A DNA stretch of 64,000 bases, taken from assembly GCA_900239685.1 (NCBI GenBank), contig OENT01000106.1, positions 149,967-213,966 of the forward strand. Direction: 5' to 3'. Every line of letters starts with the position of its first letter. Within the stretch, counting starts at the first letter, position 1. The translations under genes and the position numbers were made by a program. Below the pieces are notes generated by a model that saw only the letters and a list, made by a program, of their open reading frames with translations, did not search any database and had not been told where the DNA came from. This DNA is from Rotaria macrura. Its lineage: Eukaryota; Rotifera; Eurotatoria; Philodinida; Philodinidae. Shown piece by piece: positions 48,655-61,824 of this stretch.

Positions 48655-50493
48655 ACTGCAGTATTTATTTTATTATGATATGTTACGAAAACCTGAAGGA
48701 TTAGCGTTACCGCCAACCTCGGTGTACGATGTTCACTTCACTACTTCATCATTCCAACTCTATGTGTTTCACATAGAACACAAGTTTATATACGAGAGAG
48801 GAAATTAGAGAGAAGAGAGAAAAGATTGAGTAAATGTCAGAATAATCAGAGAGTTACTATCGGTTATGATGCCAGAACATCTATTCACACAGTGACCGGT
48901 TGCTCTAACACATATTGGGTGATAGAATATGCTCATGGATCGTGGCCTTATTATCGGCACTGGCAGGAGTTGAATAATCTCGTACACAAACAAATCCTTT
49001 GATTCCTGGCAGATGTAACCGATGAAAAAAAATCCAATTTTAATAAAGCATGTGTTCGATTGGATTTGGTGGATATCCAATATTAACATTGTACATTTCT
49101 TATGTGAGGTATCTATAGTTCTAGTCTAATTGAACACTGTAAAATCCAAATACAGCTCCGGCCAAATCTGTAGATTTGATGCAGTAGATGTCCCAAAAGC
49201 TCAAAAACTTCATAGGAGTCAAAGTTGATTAGACCGAAGAATACGAATGACAGTCCCAGTTAGCTGAAGAGACTCACATATTCTATGATTCACAGATCAT
49301 TTCTACAGAAAGCAGATATGTTAGAAAATCTGATTAGGCATGTTAAATCCTAAATGAAATATGAGGATACATACAATCATGTACTTTATTATATGCATCC
49401 TTTTGATCAATGTACTTCTAATAATCTGTCTGTGTCTACTCCAATATGAATTAAGATGGCTAAGTTGATTTTATTAAAAATTGAATACGAGCACACTGTA
49501 AGGAAATTTGAGTGATCAGATGATATCTAAAATTTTCCACTAAAGCATCTGTGAACTTAAGTCAACTAAAGCGTAGCCTTCCTAAATTGCATCCTCCGAA
49601 CGTTACAGACATGGCTTGACTTTTTATTCGTAATTTCATTCGTAGAGTATGTAGAAGAAATAAAAAAAGTTGTATAAAATGATTAAGTTTTACTATGGTA
49701 ACGATTGAAGTATGCAAACTACTCTAGTATATTTTGTGAATGTTCAACTCACTCTAATGTCTCATCGGTCTAAATTGTGACGAATCCAAACAAAGTATAG
49801 TAAGTGCTTGTTTTAATAGAGCTATGTAACTGTTACAATAGATTGATTCTAATCCATCAAGACTAGCTGTTATAATATAAGAGGATCAAGCACCGTACTT
49901 ACACTGACTTGTGCCGATTTTTGAGCTAAATCATCAACAGAATAGTTTGGTATCGAGAAAGTTTCATCGCCGATGAAGCATTGAAATATCCCTTTCGACA
50001 ATCTCTTCTTGTCCATGTGCATTCAAAGATTTTATAACGCATACACTATTAATTCTACCTACTGACAAAATTTTGACACACTGAATCAACCATCGTATGT
50101 AGAAGGTCAGTGTGTTATTGCACATCGTATAGACCGACTCGAACCGGGTTCAAAAAGAAGCTTTTTAGTGCAGTCTCTTCACGGCTGAAGTATAGAACTC
50201 GCATATTGTTAACAAGAAAGTATACTTGAAATTGTTGTTGCTGTTTATTTCGGTCTATTATGTGACGTATCTATAGTATATGAAATATCTGTAAGAGAGG
50301 TAGTATCTTTTGTTGGTAGCTACTTTTCTATCGAATGTGATGGATACAGGAGGCATACCGTGGCCAAGAAGCTTTCATTCGAAAGCTTACACTGACCGGT
50401 TTTCTTCCAAAATTGTATGTGACCTCTGTGCATAAATCTCTCTTCGACCCCAGTGCATAACTTACATGTCAAAAACACTTTTCTGAAGCCCCT

Positions 50494-50764
50494 TCATCCT
50501 GAAAAAATAGGTTTTTCTACGGAACTTAAAAAGGTTCTTCCCGTGGGCTCACCGAAAGAACCTTTTTAGGTTGAGTATAGAACTTTAAAAGGTTTAGTAT
50601 TAAAGCTACAAAACCTTTTGAGGATTTACAAGACCAGAAAGATTTTGCAGCTTACAAGCCAAATCTTTTTAAAGTTTTGTATTGAAATCAAAAAAGGTTC
50701 TTCCGGTGTGCTCGTGGGAAGAACCTTTTTGAGTTCCTTGAAAAACCTATTTTATTAGAGTGTG
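50494..50764. mobile_element. Foldback element, GGTTCTTCCC family, copy 2
   Basis: Aligns along its full length with 33516-33780. Left CCTGAAAAAATAGGTTTTTC; right AAAAACCTATTTTATTAGAG. Internal AAGGTTCTTCCCGTGGGCTC and its counterpart GTGCTCGTGGGAAGAACCTT form the arms. The left terminus has diverged and the TA flank is not evident. Confidence 0.75.
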
Positions 50765-53700
50765 TAAAAACTTGATAGTTCCAAAATTTAAAATTCTTTC
50801 TGTCAGATCATGCCAAAATTCTAATCTAAACTCAAAAAGATCAAACATAATGAAAGCCCTCGAAAAAAAAGAATTAGATAGTTCACATACTGTGATAAAA
50901 AAAGAAGACGAAATGAAGAAATTTTTACTCAATCTTGAAGTCGTTTAAAGGGTCATGCACAGTCCTCCTGTATTTTAAGTCCACATTCTTTTGTTTGTGA
51001 ATCCTCTATTGATAATTTATTTGGTCTGGCATGGAATCTACGATAGACAATTCACAAGGTCAATAACGATGATTAAGTGTGAATAGAAGGGCGCATATTG
51101 CGCTTAATTCCAAACTGCTTTAGTGAGATCAATTATGAAATGCAACATGTGACTTTAAGCATTTAAACCGTCCAGGAAATCATCAAGATATCTACTTAGT
51201 CAGTCTATTAAATTTAGATATTGGTTTTATTTCACAATGCTAGTAATATTTAATTAAATGATACGAGCTCTGAATGACGCAACATACATATATATGGGTT
51301 AAAGATAATGATGAAGATATTATATATGAACAGATTTATTGTTTATTGCTTCTGGCCTTTTTTCTATTCTCCAACATACTCACATGTCATGAGTTTATTG
51401 GTAAAATGACGGCATGGCTTGCTGTCGTTTGGCAATTGTTCGGTTTCTTTTTCCAATTTTTTTCGCGCATTATATTAAATTATAACACAAACAATACTAC
51501 GCAGTTTACCATGGCAACAGCGGTATAAAGTGTAAACACTATCGAAAAAAGCTTCATTTCTCTTTAAGAGATATTATTTTATTCATTGCTGATAAAATGA
51601 CAGATGTACGCTGTTTCTATAATAGTTTCGCGAAAAGCAATAAAAATACTTTCTCACCTACTATATCACAAAATTTACATTTCAATCCTCACACACTCAA
51701 GTGTGTGAGTGAAAGAAAGTAAGCATATTTATTTGTTGAAATAGAGCAATGTTGCTAGGAGTTTTTTCATGATCTTATGACAAACTTTCGCTTGTGTTTA
51801 TGTTACTGCTGTTGTTCTTTTTATATTCATATTTCTTCAACAGCCTGAATCAGAGTATTTATTCAAGCAACGCTTAGTTTACTAGCTACTTCGGCCGTTT
51901 TAGAGCGACTTCAAACGATATGAACTTTACTTATTTGACGAAATGCAGCTGCCGGCAAACGATTGATTTACATCTATGTATCCAAAACATCAGTATATTT
52001 TGAATGTGGCATGTTTATACGAGTGTAAAACAATGCCTATTAGGTATTTCAGGTTAAATGAAAAATATAAAACTGGTCGTGCATCTCTCGTTTCATTCCC
52101 CTATGAAGGGCAACAAATGGAAAAGCAGTATAAAACACAGAATAGGAAAGCGTACGATACAGCTTGCAACCTTATTTATCGTCAAACTCTATTGATTATA
52201 AACACTGATAGCCAGTCTATATTCCGGTCAGCTCGCAAAAGGATAAATTGAAGATAGCTCAAAGACAACTGTGTTTCATAACCATCTTCGGCCGCAATCT
52301 AACTTCATAGTAGAGTCTGTCATGATACACGAGAACCGTGTTACAATTTTATGATACAAACTAACGTTGGCGGCGAAGGTTTTCTCATAATAGAGCATTC
52401 ATTGAACATTTCTGATGCAGAAAAAACAACCTTGCTAAATTGTACATGACTTTCAAAGGTACGTTTTCATAGTGAAATCTATGAAAACTGTAGCTAAAAA
52501 ACTAAGAAAAATATAGCTCTACAAGCAAATACTAATTTTATTGGATAATTTACAATAGTTTAGAAATATTCATTGAAGAATGAACCTTTGGAAAATGGTT
52601 TATGATGATGATAAACATTGCCACATCTTTCGCCTTTTCACTATTTTCCCACTTCCGTCCCCCTCCCGCTGTTCTACTTTTTTTCACTTTTTTGGATAAA
52701 AGACTTTCATTTGTTTCTTCATAATTCAAGAAGGAGAACTATCTGATATTGTTCAATAAAACGTGATCACTGTGGTATACGATCTGTCATGACACTTATT
52801 AATCAATCTGCTAACTAACAGGAGTGACACTAAAATTTTCGATACGAAAGAATGACTGTTCTCAGCATTAATTAATGAAGTAAAAGCACTGTTCTAATTT
52901 CAATTAATAGCTAACTCTGGTGACTCTTTGTTTATCTCTGCTTCATTAAAACGGGAAAAAGTGACGAAACCGAAAATTTAAACGAATTTTTTGTAATGAA
53001 TGCATAACGAGATAATAAGTGAGAATGAACACAGATGAAAATTTAAATCAGCAAGAATAATGCTCCAATCAGAAAAACATGAAACTATATAAACCACAAT
53101 GGATACTTGCGAGTCAAGAGATTATCTACATGAAGATCGACATTTACTTCATAAAACTATACAAAACTAAAAACACCAATAGAAGTATAGGTTTCCGCTG
53201 TTTTCCACATTTTTTGATGCACTTTCCGCTTTTTCGATTCCATCATGTGGCAATCCTGATGATAAACCATTAATCTTAAATTCCAAAATCCTTAATGCTT
53301 TATTAAAGTACAACGTATAATAACTCTTATTACTGATTTTTGTGAGTTTTATAAATCGGTTTAAAAGAGTCGATTATCCAACGATATTTTTCTGAATTGA
53401 AGCCAAGAGGAAACATACAGGTTTGGAACACACAGCACTTTTTCAGTAACTGTTGGTACTGAAACGGATCACATTTGAGATTGCACTGGACATGGAAGGG
53501 ATATCTATGAATGTGAGTCATACTATTTCGACTCGATTTTTCCGTGGAGAGTACAAGGCTATCTTTCAACAATAACGTTGTTTTCTTCAATTTAATCTCG
53601 ACTAACATTCTCAATGCCGAGGAATCAAAATTTCTAATAGGTTTGTCGAAATGCTTCGGTTCATTTTTTTCGATCATGGGACTCTAGTTCAAAACAGTTG

Positions 53701-53785
53701 CTACATGATATGAAGCGTTGATAAACAGCAGAGAATAACCTGCTCATGATCGAAAAAAAATCGTCCGGGAAAAGAAGAGACTCTA
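50765..53785. other. Intergenic, no supported gene
   Basis: AT-rich. Open frames at 51274-51528 and 51976-52251 lack family resemblance and are within chance length. No repeat noted. Confidence 0.45.
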
Positions 53786-54302
53786 CACTCTGAAAAACAC
53801 GGTATTCTAGAAAACCCCCAAAAAAGTTCCGGAGATTTCTAAAAGCATCCTCTGACCTTCCAAAGCTTAAAAAAAGAATCTTTAAAACTACGAAACCTAT
53901 AAAGGTTCTTACCATATTTCCACGACAAGAACCATATCCTACGAAACCCTTGTTTTAAGCTTCGTACAGCAGAGAATGGTTTTGTTGGAAAATAAGGAAC
54001 CTTAAGAGTTTCGTCATAAACCCCAATGGTTTCCTACTGAACTATAACGATTTCCGAAGAAGCCATTAGGGTTTAAGACGAAACTCTAAAGGTTCCCTAT
54101 TTTTCAACAAAACCTTTTTCTCTCTTAGAAAGCTTAAATAAGGTTTCGTAGGAGATGGTTCTTATCCTGATACATGGTAAGAACCTTTAAAGGTTTGGCA
54201 GTTTTAAAGATTCGTTTTTTAAGCTTTGGAAGGTCAGAGAATGCTTTTAGAAATCTCCGGAACTTTTTTGGGGGTTTTGTACAAAACCGTTTTTTCAGAA
54301 TG
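53786..54302. mobile_element. 517-bp foldback element with TA flanks
   Basis: TA|CACTCTGAAAAACACGGT .. ACCGTTTTTTCAGAATG|TA. The outer arms are almost identical when inverted (AAAACCCCCAAAAAAGTTCC, GGAGATTTCTAAAAGCAT, CTTCCAAAGCTTAAAA). Inner segments repeat CGAAACC/GGTTTCG. No open frame; probably a Tc1/mariner-type MITE. Confidence 0.85.
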
Positions 54303-54304
54303 TA

Positions 54305-55889
54305 GAGTCCTCAGAAAATGGCAGATCTGATGTTTCGACATGTTTTTCAGGACTTTTTGGTACTTTACATCTTCATTCTCTCCTGATACCCCTCAAAACT
54401 AGTTGGAATTAACACAGAAGGGGACCATTAGATCTAATAACTGCTTCTCTGCTCATTTTATCACCATATCTACGACGTATGGAATTCAGAATATCAACAG
54501 AAAAGTCCACGTACATCATTAAAGATAGAGACTATATTCGATACATGCGACTATATTAATTTTCAAGATTTCACAAACTCACATAAACCAGTAAAGTCCC
54601 CTAAGTCTTCCAAACATTTCCAGAAGCCTGTATGATCATCATAGACCCTCACAGATCGGAAAGATCACCATATCAGCAGAGCATAAAAATAGGGACTATG
54701 CACTTTATATGTGATTATGCTATTCCTTAGCATCGACGACCGCATCCTGAGAAAGGTTAGCTTATGAACTGCAAAGCTTTCGTAGTTTTCTTTCACGAAA
54801 CTTTATTCTATGAACTGTAGCCCATTCAGAAAAAGAAAACCAATATGTCAGAAAATTTGAGAGATAGCTTTAGGCATCGAGATCCCAATCGGAAGACTAA
54901 ACGATCACTAATGGATACATTTTTACTATGTTCGAAGCAGCTGGGAAAACCGGATCAAACGTTTTATGCTACTCATCGATTTTTATTTATAATCGAATCT
55001 CGCAAAGGCCACAGTATGAGGAATCTGAAAGTGAAATAATGTGTGTCGTGAGTCAGCATTAGGTATGACATTTATTGGTTCGTAAAAGTCAGCGATGATC
55101 CTGTCAAATAATCCACTGATCTGGCCCAATCTGATCGGCTTCGATAGGTGCCAGCGCTACCAATGTAAGAATCGATTTAAATTTACCGACTTTAAAGAAA
55201 AAACATTACATTTCTAATCGATAAAAATGCGTTAAAAATTTGTTTTTAACAATATTTCATGAGTTATTCTACGTTAAGCTGTTTTTCATGCAAAACATAC
55301 ATAGAGTTTCGTGGAAAACAAACTTTTAACGCGTTTCCATTGCCCGAAATAGGATAGGATTTTTCGTTAAAGTCGTCAACTTTGAACGATTTTTACATAG
55401 AACTCTAAGAAAAAAACTCTAACGGTTGCAACGCTGTCGCAAAATATTATGTGGACTTAGAAAGGTTTTCTATCAATATCGTAACGGTATGTATTCGACC
55501 TGTGTGAAATCTATATCGATTGGGTTATTTTAAAAGTTTTTTCTGGCCCTCTTTTAAGAATGTGAAGATTTCGATGAATTTTTCGTATCATATTTCACTG
55601 ATATGGATCAAATTCGTTATTTTCTATCTGGCGCATATGAATAGTTTATTTTTTAATGGCACGATAGAATAGAATCATATTAATAATACTCTGTTCGATA
55701 CTACTCTACAATCCCTTGATCGTTATCCACAGATAATTTATAGCATTACTGTCAATTATAGTTAACCGTTTGACAAGTCAAAAGTGCCAATTTTTATTGG
55801 TGACCGAAGATGATGCTGCTTATTATTTGCTTGATTCATATCTCTTTGAAATGCAAAATACAAATAAATACTTCTATACCACCGGAGAC
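54305..55889. other. Intergenic, no supported gene
   Basis: AT-rich with no recognisable gene or repeat. Confidence 0.45.
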
Positions 55890-55891
55890 TA

Positions 55892-55995
55892 CGCTCTAAA
55901 AGAATGGCATTTTTACGGAATTTACAAAGGTTCTTCCCGAGGGGACACTGGGAGAACCTTTTTAAGTTCCCTCAAAAAAACCTTTTTTTAGAGTG
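55892..55995. mobile_element. Miniature 104-bp foldback, GGTTCTTCCC family
   Basis: TA|CGCTCTAAAAGAATGGCATT .. AACCTTTTTTTAGAGTG|TA, containing AAAGGTTCTTCCCGAGGGGA and the inverse GGGAGAACCTTTTTAAG. It looks like an internally deleted relative of 33516-33780 and 50494-50764, with the TA duplication intact. Confidence 0.75.
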
Positions 55996-55997
55996 TA

Positions 55998-56941
55998 CCG
56001 AGAAAATAAAACTATTACATAGACTTCTATCAACGACTCTGAAAGAGACACGAGGGATTCTATTTCTCAATAATGCTAACTGATACCACCGAAAGGTTGT
56101 TTTAGTGCATGGTCTTAGCTTAAATAAACTTTAGTTGAGATCAGTTCTATTCGATTTTTAGCTTAAAAATCACTAATTGATCCTGCCCTTTGTTTCCTGG
56201 CCAAGAGAAGAAATAAAAAATATAGATAAAGAATAAATTGGAAATGTGAATAGCTACGTTTGCAGTGCTAGTTCGAAATCCAACTGATTTCGCTCACGTG
56301 GATTCGATGTGAAGGCATATCAAAAGACGATTGGCTCATCAATACGAGCCTAGAATACATGCAGAAAGTAACTACAATATATTCTGCAGTTTTGCCACAT
56401 TCGGGACATCCTTGAGATCGGTGCCACCAATAAATATAAACAATCGAGTGTAATCTCCATCAAGATATTTGTCAAAACCAAAAATATGGTTTTTGTCACC
56501 TGACATGAGTTCTACTTCGCAGATTATAATAGTTTCTGTGAGAAAACTATCCTTCAATCTTTTTCGAATCCCACTACTACACTTTAGAAAAAGATAGGTA
56601 TTCTCGTAACCTGTGTTGAGGGGAAGAAACTGTGGGTTCCGTATGAAAATACTAAACCATTTTTTATTTCTGTAAGAAATGATCGAATTTTCGCTTAATG
56701 TTTTGCTGATTCGTACAGAAAAATAAAAGGCTTTTCCCTTGCGCACAGGTTCTGTGGAATACCTACTTTTTGGTGTTCATACTCTATATTACTTTGTTCA
56801 TTTCCATTTAATCGATGTTGAAATACTATTATCATGTGATTCAACTAGTGTCCCATGTTTCATTTCGGTTTTATTTTAATTGAAGTAATCTCACTTAGTT
56901 GTCTACGAAGTAGATCAGGACAATATCGATAGAGCACACGG
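55998..56941. other. Intergenic, no supported gene
   Basis: A 124-codon minus-strand open frame (56372-56746) has a protein-like look (FGFDKYLDGDYTRLFIF) but no splice partners or recognisable domain, so it is not called as a gene. Confidence 0.4.
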
Positions 56942-57580
56942 ATCGAAGACGTACGGAAGGGAACCTGCCGGATCAAGTGTTATTCCCACAATATCCGGAT
57001 GCGGGTTTTCAAAATTGGTTTCGGCTTCTAGTTCCGGCTCATTTCCCGCTAATGCCCGGCACCGTAAAGTATCCACGGACACGGTCCTCATTTCCGACAT
57101 GAGTTTCGGCGACGGAAAAGACCGCTTCCCTGTCCGGACTGAACATAGTCTAGATCTGACTGTGTTCGGAAATGATAACAGTAACGGATTAACAATTTCC
57201 AAGTCGGGACAGGATACGAACCAGATCCTACCGTTTTAGTTCAGTTCACGAATACATATCTGACCATTTCCCGCACAGCTCTACATACTTCAACTTACTA
57301 AGCAAATTTTTTCACTACTTCACAGTCAACTTCTGATTTTTTTCAAAAAAATTGGATCCCACAAAAAGATTCACGGAGAAAAAATAAACTTTTAGTGGAA
57401 CACTTCAAATTTTTATCGAAAATGTTTTTTGTCACAACGAAATGGGAGGTTTAGGTCCGAACACCTTAGAATCGAATTTTTAGACTGTTGGAAACTAAAA
57501 ACGCTATGCGTAAGGACAGCAAACTTGTTAAACCCCACCGTTCTGAGACTCAGATGAGTCTTCAATCAAGGAAGTCAGAC
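56942..57580. repeat. 638-bp dispersed GC-richer repeat, copy B (inverted)
   Basis: Reverse-complement counterpart of 24643-25280. Begins TCGAAGACGTACGG and contains GGATCAAGTGTTATTCCC, ACCGTAAAGTATCCACGGAC, GGAAAAGACCGCTTCC and finally AGTCTTCAATCAAGGAAGTC. Confidence 0.7.
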
Positions 57581-57769
57581 TACACAGGTGTTTAAATTAG
57601 TTTCGTGCTCTTGATATTTCCCATAGTCATTTGAAATGCACACATCGATGCACTGCAAACAACAACAATCTTACTAACACACATGGAATTTTGCCACGAA
57701 TCCATAGAAGTTTGATAATGTATTGATTTAATCCTCAGAGTCCTTAAGCTGAAGAATTTAGAAAACTAG

Positions 57770-57990
57770 GTCTTTTAAGACCTTTAAAGGTCTTGTTTCT
57801 GAAATTACTGTTTTCAATGTATGGGAATCATAATATTTAAGATTTTTTAGATGAAAATTGTTAGAATTTGATTCTCTATCTATCCACCCGAAAAATCTGG
57901 AAGAATCCTTAAAAGAAAAGGATTTAAAAAAAAGTCTTTACAGACGTTTAAAGGTCTTTTTTTTTGAAAATACTAATTTCAGTTCCTAGG
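57770..57990. repeat. Imperfect direct repeat about 165 bp apart
   Basis: TTTAAAGGTCTTGTTTCTGA (about 57780) and TTTAAAGGTCTTTTTTTTTG (about 57948) sit in similar surroundings (GTCTTT.. upstream, TATGGGAAT/CCTAGGAAT downstream). This suggests an old duplicated or foldback-derived segment. Confidence 0.4.
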
Positions 57991-60293
57991 AATGCTAGGG
58001 ATGAGAATTTTGTATTTGTGGCGATTGTTTCCCTGGGGGAGGCCTGATTATTCAAGAATAAAAAATCTTTAAAAATCAGGACAACGGACGGTCGATGACG
58101 ACTATTTTTCGTTGTTTCATTATCGGTGTATTGTTTTCTCCCATTGAATCCTGCTGGAACTTGAGATAGTTCCAGGTAGCTTTCTCGATGATTCAAGTTG
58201 TTTTTATGACATATCCGGTTCTCGGAAGTGGAGAGAATACTCAGGTTCCCTGTACGGATGATTGCGCGCGGAATACTGCTTCCCTTTTCCGATCATTTTA
58301 CCGGCTGGCAGTATATTGGAAACGACAGGAAGATACAGGAATATACCCCATATCCAGCGGTTTTCTGTAGGATCTGGGCTCTGGAACGAGCGGCCTGGGC
58401 ATACATTTGAATAGTAGCAGCATTGCGAGCTAAATTCAAGTCAATGCACAATGAAACTCTTTAATTTTACGCAATTTTTAAATATATCTGAATGCAAATA
58501 TCATCGACATGTAATTTTTTCGTTGGAATTAACATGAAGACAGAAGTATGCTTCAGAAGAGCACACAATACACTTGAAGATCATATACAAAATCTTTTCC
58601 GATTCTTTTTAGCTTGAAATTATATGTTTCTTCGCTCTAAATCCTTATTCACCATACATAGTTCGAATGGATTCATTTTTTATCCTATTTGTAGTAGAAG
58701 CTATATCATTCTGAGTCATTTCTGTTCGTGTGAATTACAATATCTTAACAACCAATCTCGTGAAAATATTTCAAATTTTCCAAGATGATTTCAGCTTTTC
58801 TCAAGTAGTTTGATGAATACATCATTTGTTACCGAATATTCAAAGATTTTCAGAATGTCCAAAACTAAAAATATTGAGTTGCAGTCGGTAAAATAGTTCT
58901 AGAAATCTTTTTGATGCAGCACATGTTTTATCTCAAACTATTAGAGCATATTATAAAATCTATACCATGGAGAAAACTGAATTCTAATCAGCAAGAATAA
59001 ATTAGCTGTTTTACTAAAAATATTCAAGCAAACTTACATTCTTTGAAATCTTCTTGATCTATTCATCTATATTTAAGAAGACAGATCCATTCATAAGTAT
59101 TTATGGACCTTCTGATTATTTCTAAGGACTGATCCATCTCAAAAGATTCATTGACTAAGGATCTTTTAAATTTAACAAATAGTAGACTTATGAAAGTTTA
59201 AATGGCACTATAGTATTTATAACTGCTGGTTTCCCTCAGTTCTCAAAGATCATTGTTCATTTGCTATTACTCATATGAGAATCGCGATTATTTCTAATTG
59301 ATAATACTATCTAAAATGTTCTCATGGGTATTCGTTTCCAGTAGCATAATCAATGTTCAATCGATTAAGATCCTAAGATTCCCTGAAAATTCAATACTTG
59401 GAATTAATTTTCAAACTCTTTTTCTTCATTGTAATTCGGCAGTGTTTGAATATTAATCATGTCCTCAACAAATGCAAGTCATATATATATTGGTTCTGTT
59501 ACTATTAAACTTTTACTTTTAGTCTAATTTCAATTAACTGAAAACTTTATACCAACGTGCACAATCTATTAACGATTTCTAATCCCAATGATGAAGTAAA
59601 ACAGATCATTTTATGATGAGAATGTACCCAAGTGAATTAATTCGTTATTTGGATAAGATCAGATCATCTCGTATTCAGTCAATCACCAAAATCTGATTGG
59701 ATTTCGAGAGACCTATCTAAAAAACAATCTAACGGATGAAGTTTATTGTTTTAGTTAGACGCTAACGAGTACTTGGCAGCATTACTAGACGTAGATCAAA
59801 AGCCCACCTAAGATTCTGCCAAAATCCAAAACTAGAATCCGATAGCATTCGAAACTAGGATCCAAAAGGCATTTTCACTCACGAGCTCCAATGGGATTTA
59901 GTTGATATTATAAAAAAACCACATCTACAATCCGATTGGATTTTTGTTGGATTCTGACCAGAATCTGATCTGATCCGATTATTGCAACGATTCTTCTAGA
60001 CATGAGTGAAATCAGTGTAGTTTGTGAAAATTATGATGATAAGAGCGCTATATATAGAGAAGCTTCGATAACGAAAAACAATGAAAAGTCTTTGAAACTG
60101 ATTGAATCTCACTTATTACAACAAGTAGATCGTTTTAATTAGAGTTTTAACTTGATTACATCTTTTTGGGTTGAAACAATTAATACACTCCACTTTCAAC
60201 TTTATATAAAATTTGGAAAAATTCGACTTTTAAAAATGATGAATCCAAAAGAATTATTAAGTATAAGATCTTCGTTTCTTGAGTCCTAAGGTA
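57991..60293. other. Intergenic, no supported gene
   Basis: A GC-richer patch at 58190-58410 resembles the style of the 638-bp repeat (TTCCG, TATCC motifs) but I could not align it convincingly. The rest is AT-rich, with scattered AATCCGAT/ATCGGATT motifs at 59.7-60.0 kb. Confidence 0.4.
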
Positions 60294-60769
60294 CACTGTA
60301 AAAAATACGCGCAGAACAATAAACCCTTCAAAAGGGTTGATGAATCTCATAGACCCATTCATATACCCTTTGAGTTCATAAACCCTACGAAGGGTATATT
60401 ATACGTTGCATTTTCATAAACCCTTTAGGGTATATGACCAGTAATATACCCTTAAAAGGTACATTAACTTCATAAACCCTTCGAATGAAGGTTTTTTATT
60501 CTACGTTTTCTTTAGAAGGGTACAGTAATAAATCCTCATTCAAAGGGTTTATGAAGTTAATGTACCTTTTAAGGGTATATTACTGGTCATATACCCTAAA
60601 GGGTTTATGAAAATGCAACGTATAATATACCCTTCGTAGGGTTTATGAACTCAAAGGGTATATGAATGGGTTATGAGATTAATAAACCCTAAAAGGGTAT
60701 ATGAATGGGTTTATGAAATTCATCAACCCTTTTGAAGGGTTTATTATTCTGCGCTCATTTTTTACAGTG
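60294..60769. mobile_element. 476-bp foldback element with TA flanks and nested palindromes
   Basis: TA|CACTGTAAAAAATACGCGCA .. TGCGCTCATTTTTTACAGTG|TA. Each arm is an array of AAACCCTT/AAGGGTTT and AGGGTATAT/ATATACCCT motifs in both orientations, so small palindromes nest inside the large one. Central asymmetry around 60500-60520. No open frame. Confidence 0.88.
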
Positions 60770-60844
60770 TAGAACTGCAATAAAGAAGCAGCTAATATAT
60801 TCTCATCAGAAATTAGTGACATATTAACGGCTTCTGATGGAGAA

Positions 60845-60929
60845 ATCACCTGTCGGTAACAGTCTGTGATGGGAAGAGAGGGGGGGAGCGGTCACCTGTT
60901 GGTAACGGTCTGTGCGGGGGGGGGGGGTA
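60845..60929. repeat. Short direct repeat ending in a G-tract
   Basis: TCACCTGTCGGTAACAGTCT and GGTCACCTGTTGGTAACGGT are about 44 bases apart. The second is followed by about 13 consecutive G. A related GTAACGG motif recurs near 63410-63475. Confidence 0.6.
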
Positions 60930-61375
60930 CAAGACTTTTACCCTAAACACTTCAACACTCCTTTCAGTTCGTGTTTCACAAAATTATATGCTTAGTAACT
61001 AAGGAAAATTGACTTTTCAAAATAAAATTTCTTTAATAGAGTTCAGGTGCTACTTCAAAAGATAGTTATGGGTATGAGCACTTATTATCAATTATTCAAC
61101 GCACACTGTTGTTTATGATCCAGGTCAATTATTTCGGTCGATAAAACACCGATGCATGGAAGCAGTATTTTGACCTGATTTCGCTGTACCTGAAACGGGG
61201 AAATTTCGGTGATTTTTGAGAACCGAGAATATAGAGGGATTAACCGGAATTTGAGTAGAACTCGTCGGAATCAAGTCAGGATCCTCAAGGATCCCTCCGA
61301 AAAAAATAGAGTAATTCAATCACAAAGTGACGGAAGTAAGACGAGATCTACCGTTTCCCGTCCGAGTTTTTGATA

Positions 61376-61824
61376 GAGGTGCAACAAATCCTAAGCCTAG
61401 GGATATGTTTCAAATAAATTTGGATTTAGATTTCGGTTTGTTACCATTCGCGTCGGAACTTGGATGGAATGTGCGTTTTGAATTTGGATTTGGGATTGAG
61501 ATTTGGTTTCAATATATTACGGCTAGAAAGTTCGACACTTGTTAAATTAAAAACAAATCCTGAGTTCAAATCCAAGTTTGATACCCAACGCAAACACAGA
61601 TGCAAGTTCAAATCCGAAATTCAAAATATATCATCAATCCTGAATCCCACATCTAAGCCGAACAGAGCAATATCAAGAATCCTGTGATCCAAATGTAGAA
61701 GAAATCCACATCTAGGAACTAACTTTGAACAATTACCGAAATCCAGAAACCAAATCCATATCCAAGTCCAAGCCTTAGAGATTTCGTTGTGAATCCCTAA
61801 TCCATTCAACGTTTGTTGCACCTC
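61376..61824. mobile_element. 449-bp foldback element, GAGGTGCAACAAA ends
   Basis: The left end GAGGTGCAACAAATCCTAAG is mirrored by the right end GTTTGTTGCACCTC. Arms repeat TTTGGATTTGG / CCAAATCC motifs (GAGATTTGGTTTC left; GAAACCAAATCC right). More diverged than the other foldbacks. No target duplication seen. Confidence 0.65.

Larger units (their letters stand above)
44245..50493. other. Gene-poor intergenic stretch
   Basis: About 6.2 kb of AT-rich DNA. Contains a tRNA-like segment (44911-44980) and a small hairpin (48621-48654). Open frames up to 131 codons occur, but that length is expected by chance here and none resembles a family I know. Confidence 0.45.

Noticed and set aside
48805..49089. 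94-codon minus-strand frame with scattered cysteines
   Set aside because: No recognisable domain or splice structure.
51274..51528. 84-codon frame with two hydrophobic stretches
   Set aside because: AT-rich DNA readily yields Phe/Leu/Ile runs; no signal of selection.
56372..56746. 124-codon minus-strand frame, possibly MATH-like
   Set aside because: The resemblance is too vague and no upstream ATG exon or RING/TRAF partner is visible.
58188..58410. Third copy of the 638-bp repeat
   Set aside because: Similar composition and a shared CCTGGGCATA motif, but no convincing alignment by eye.
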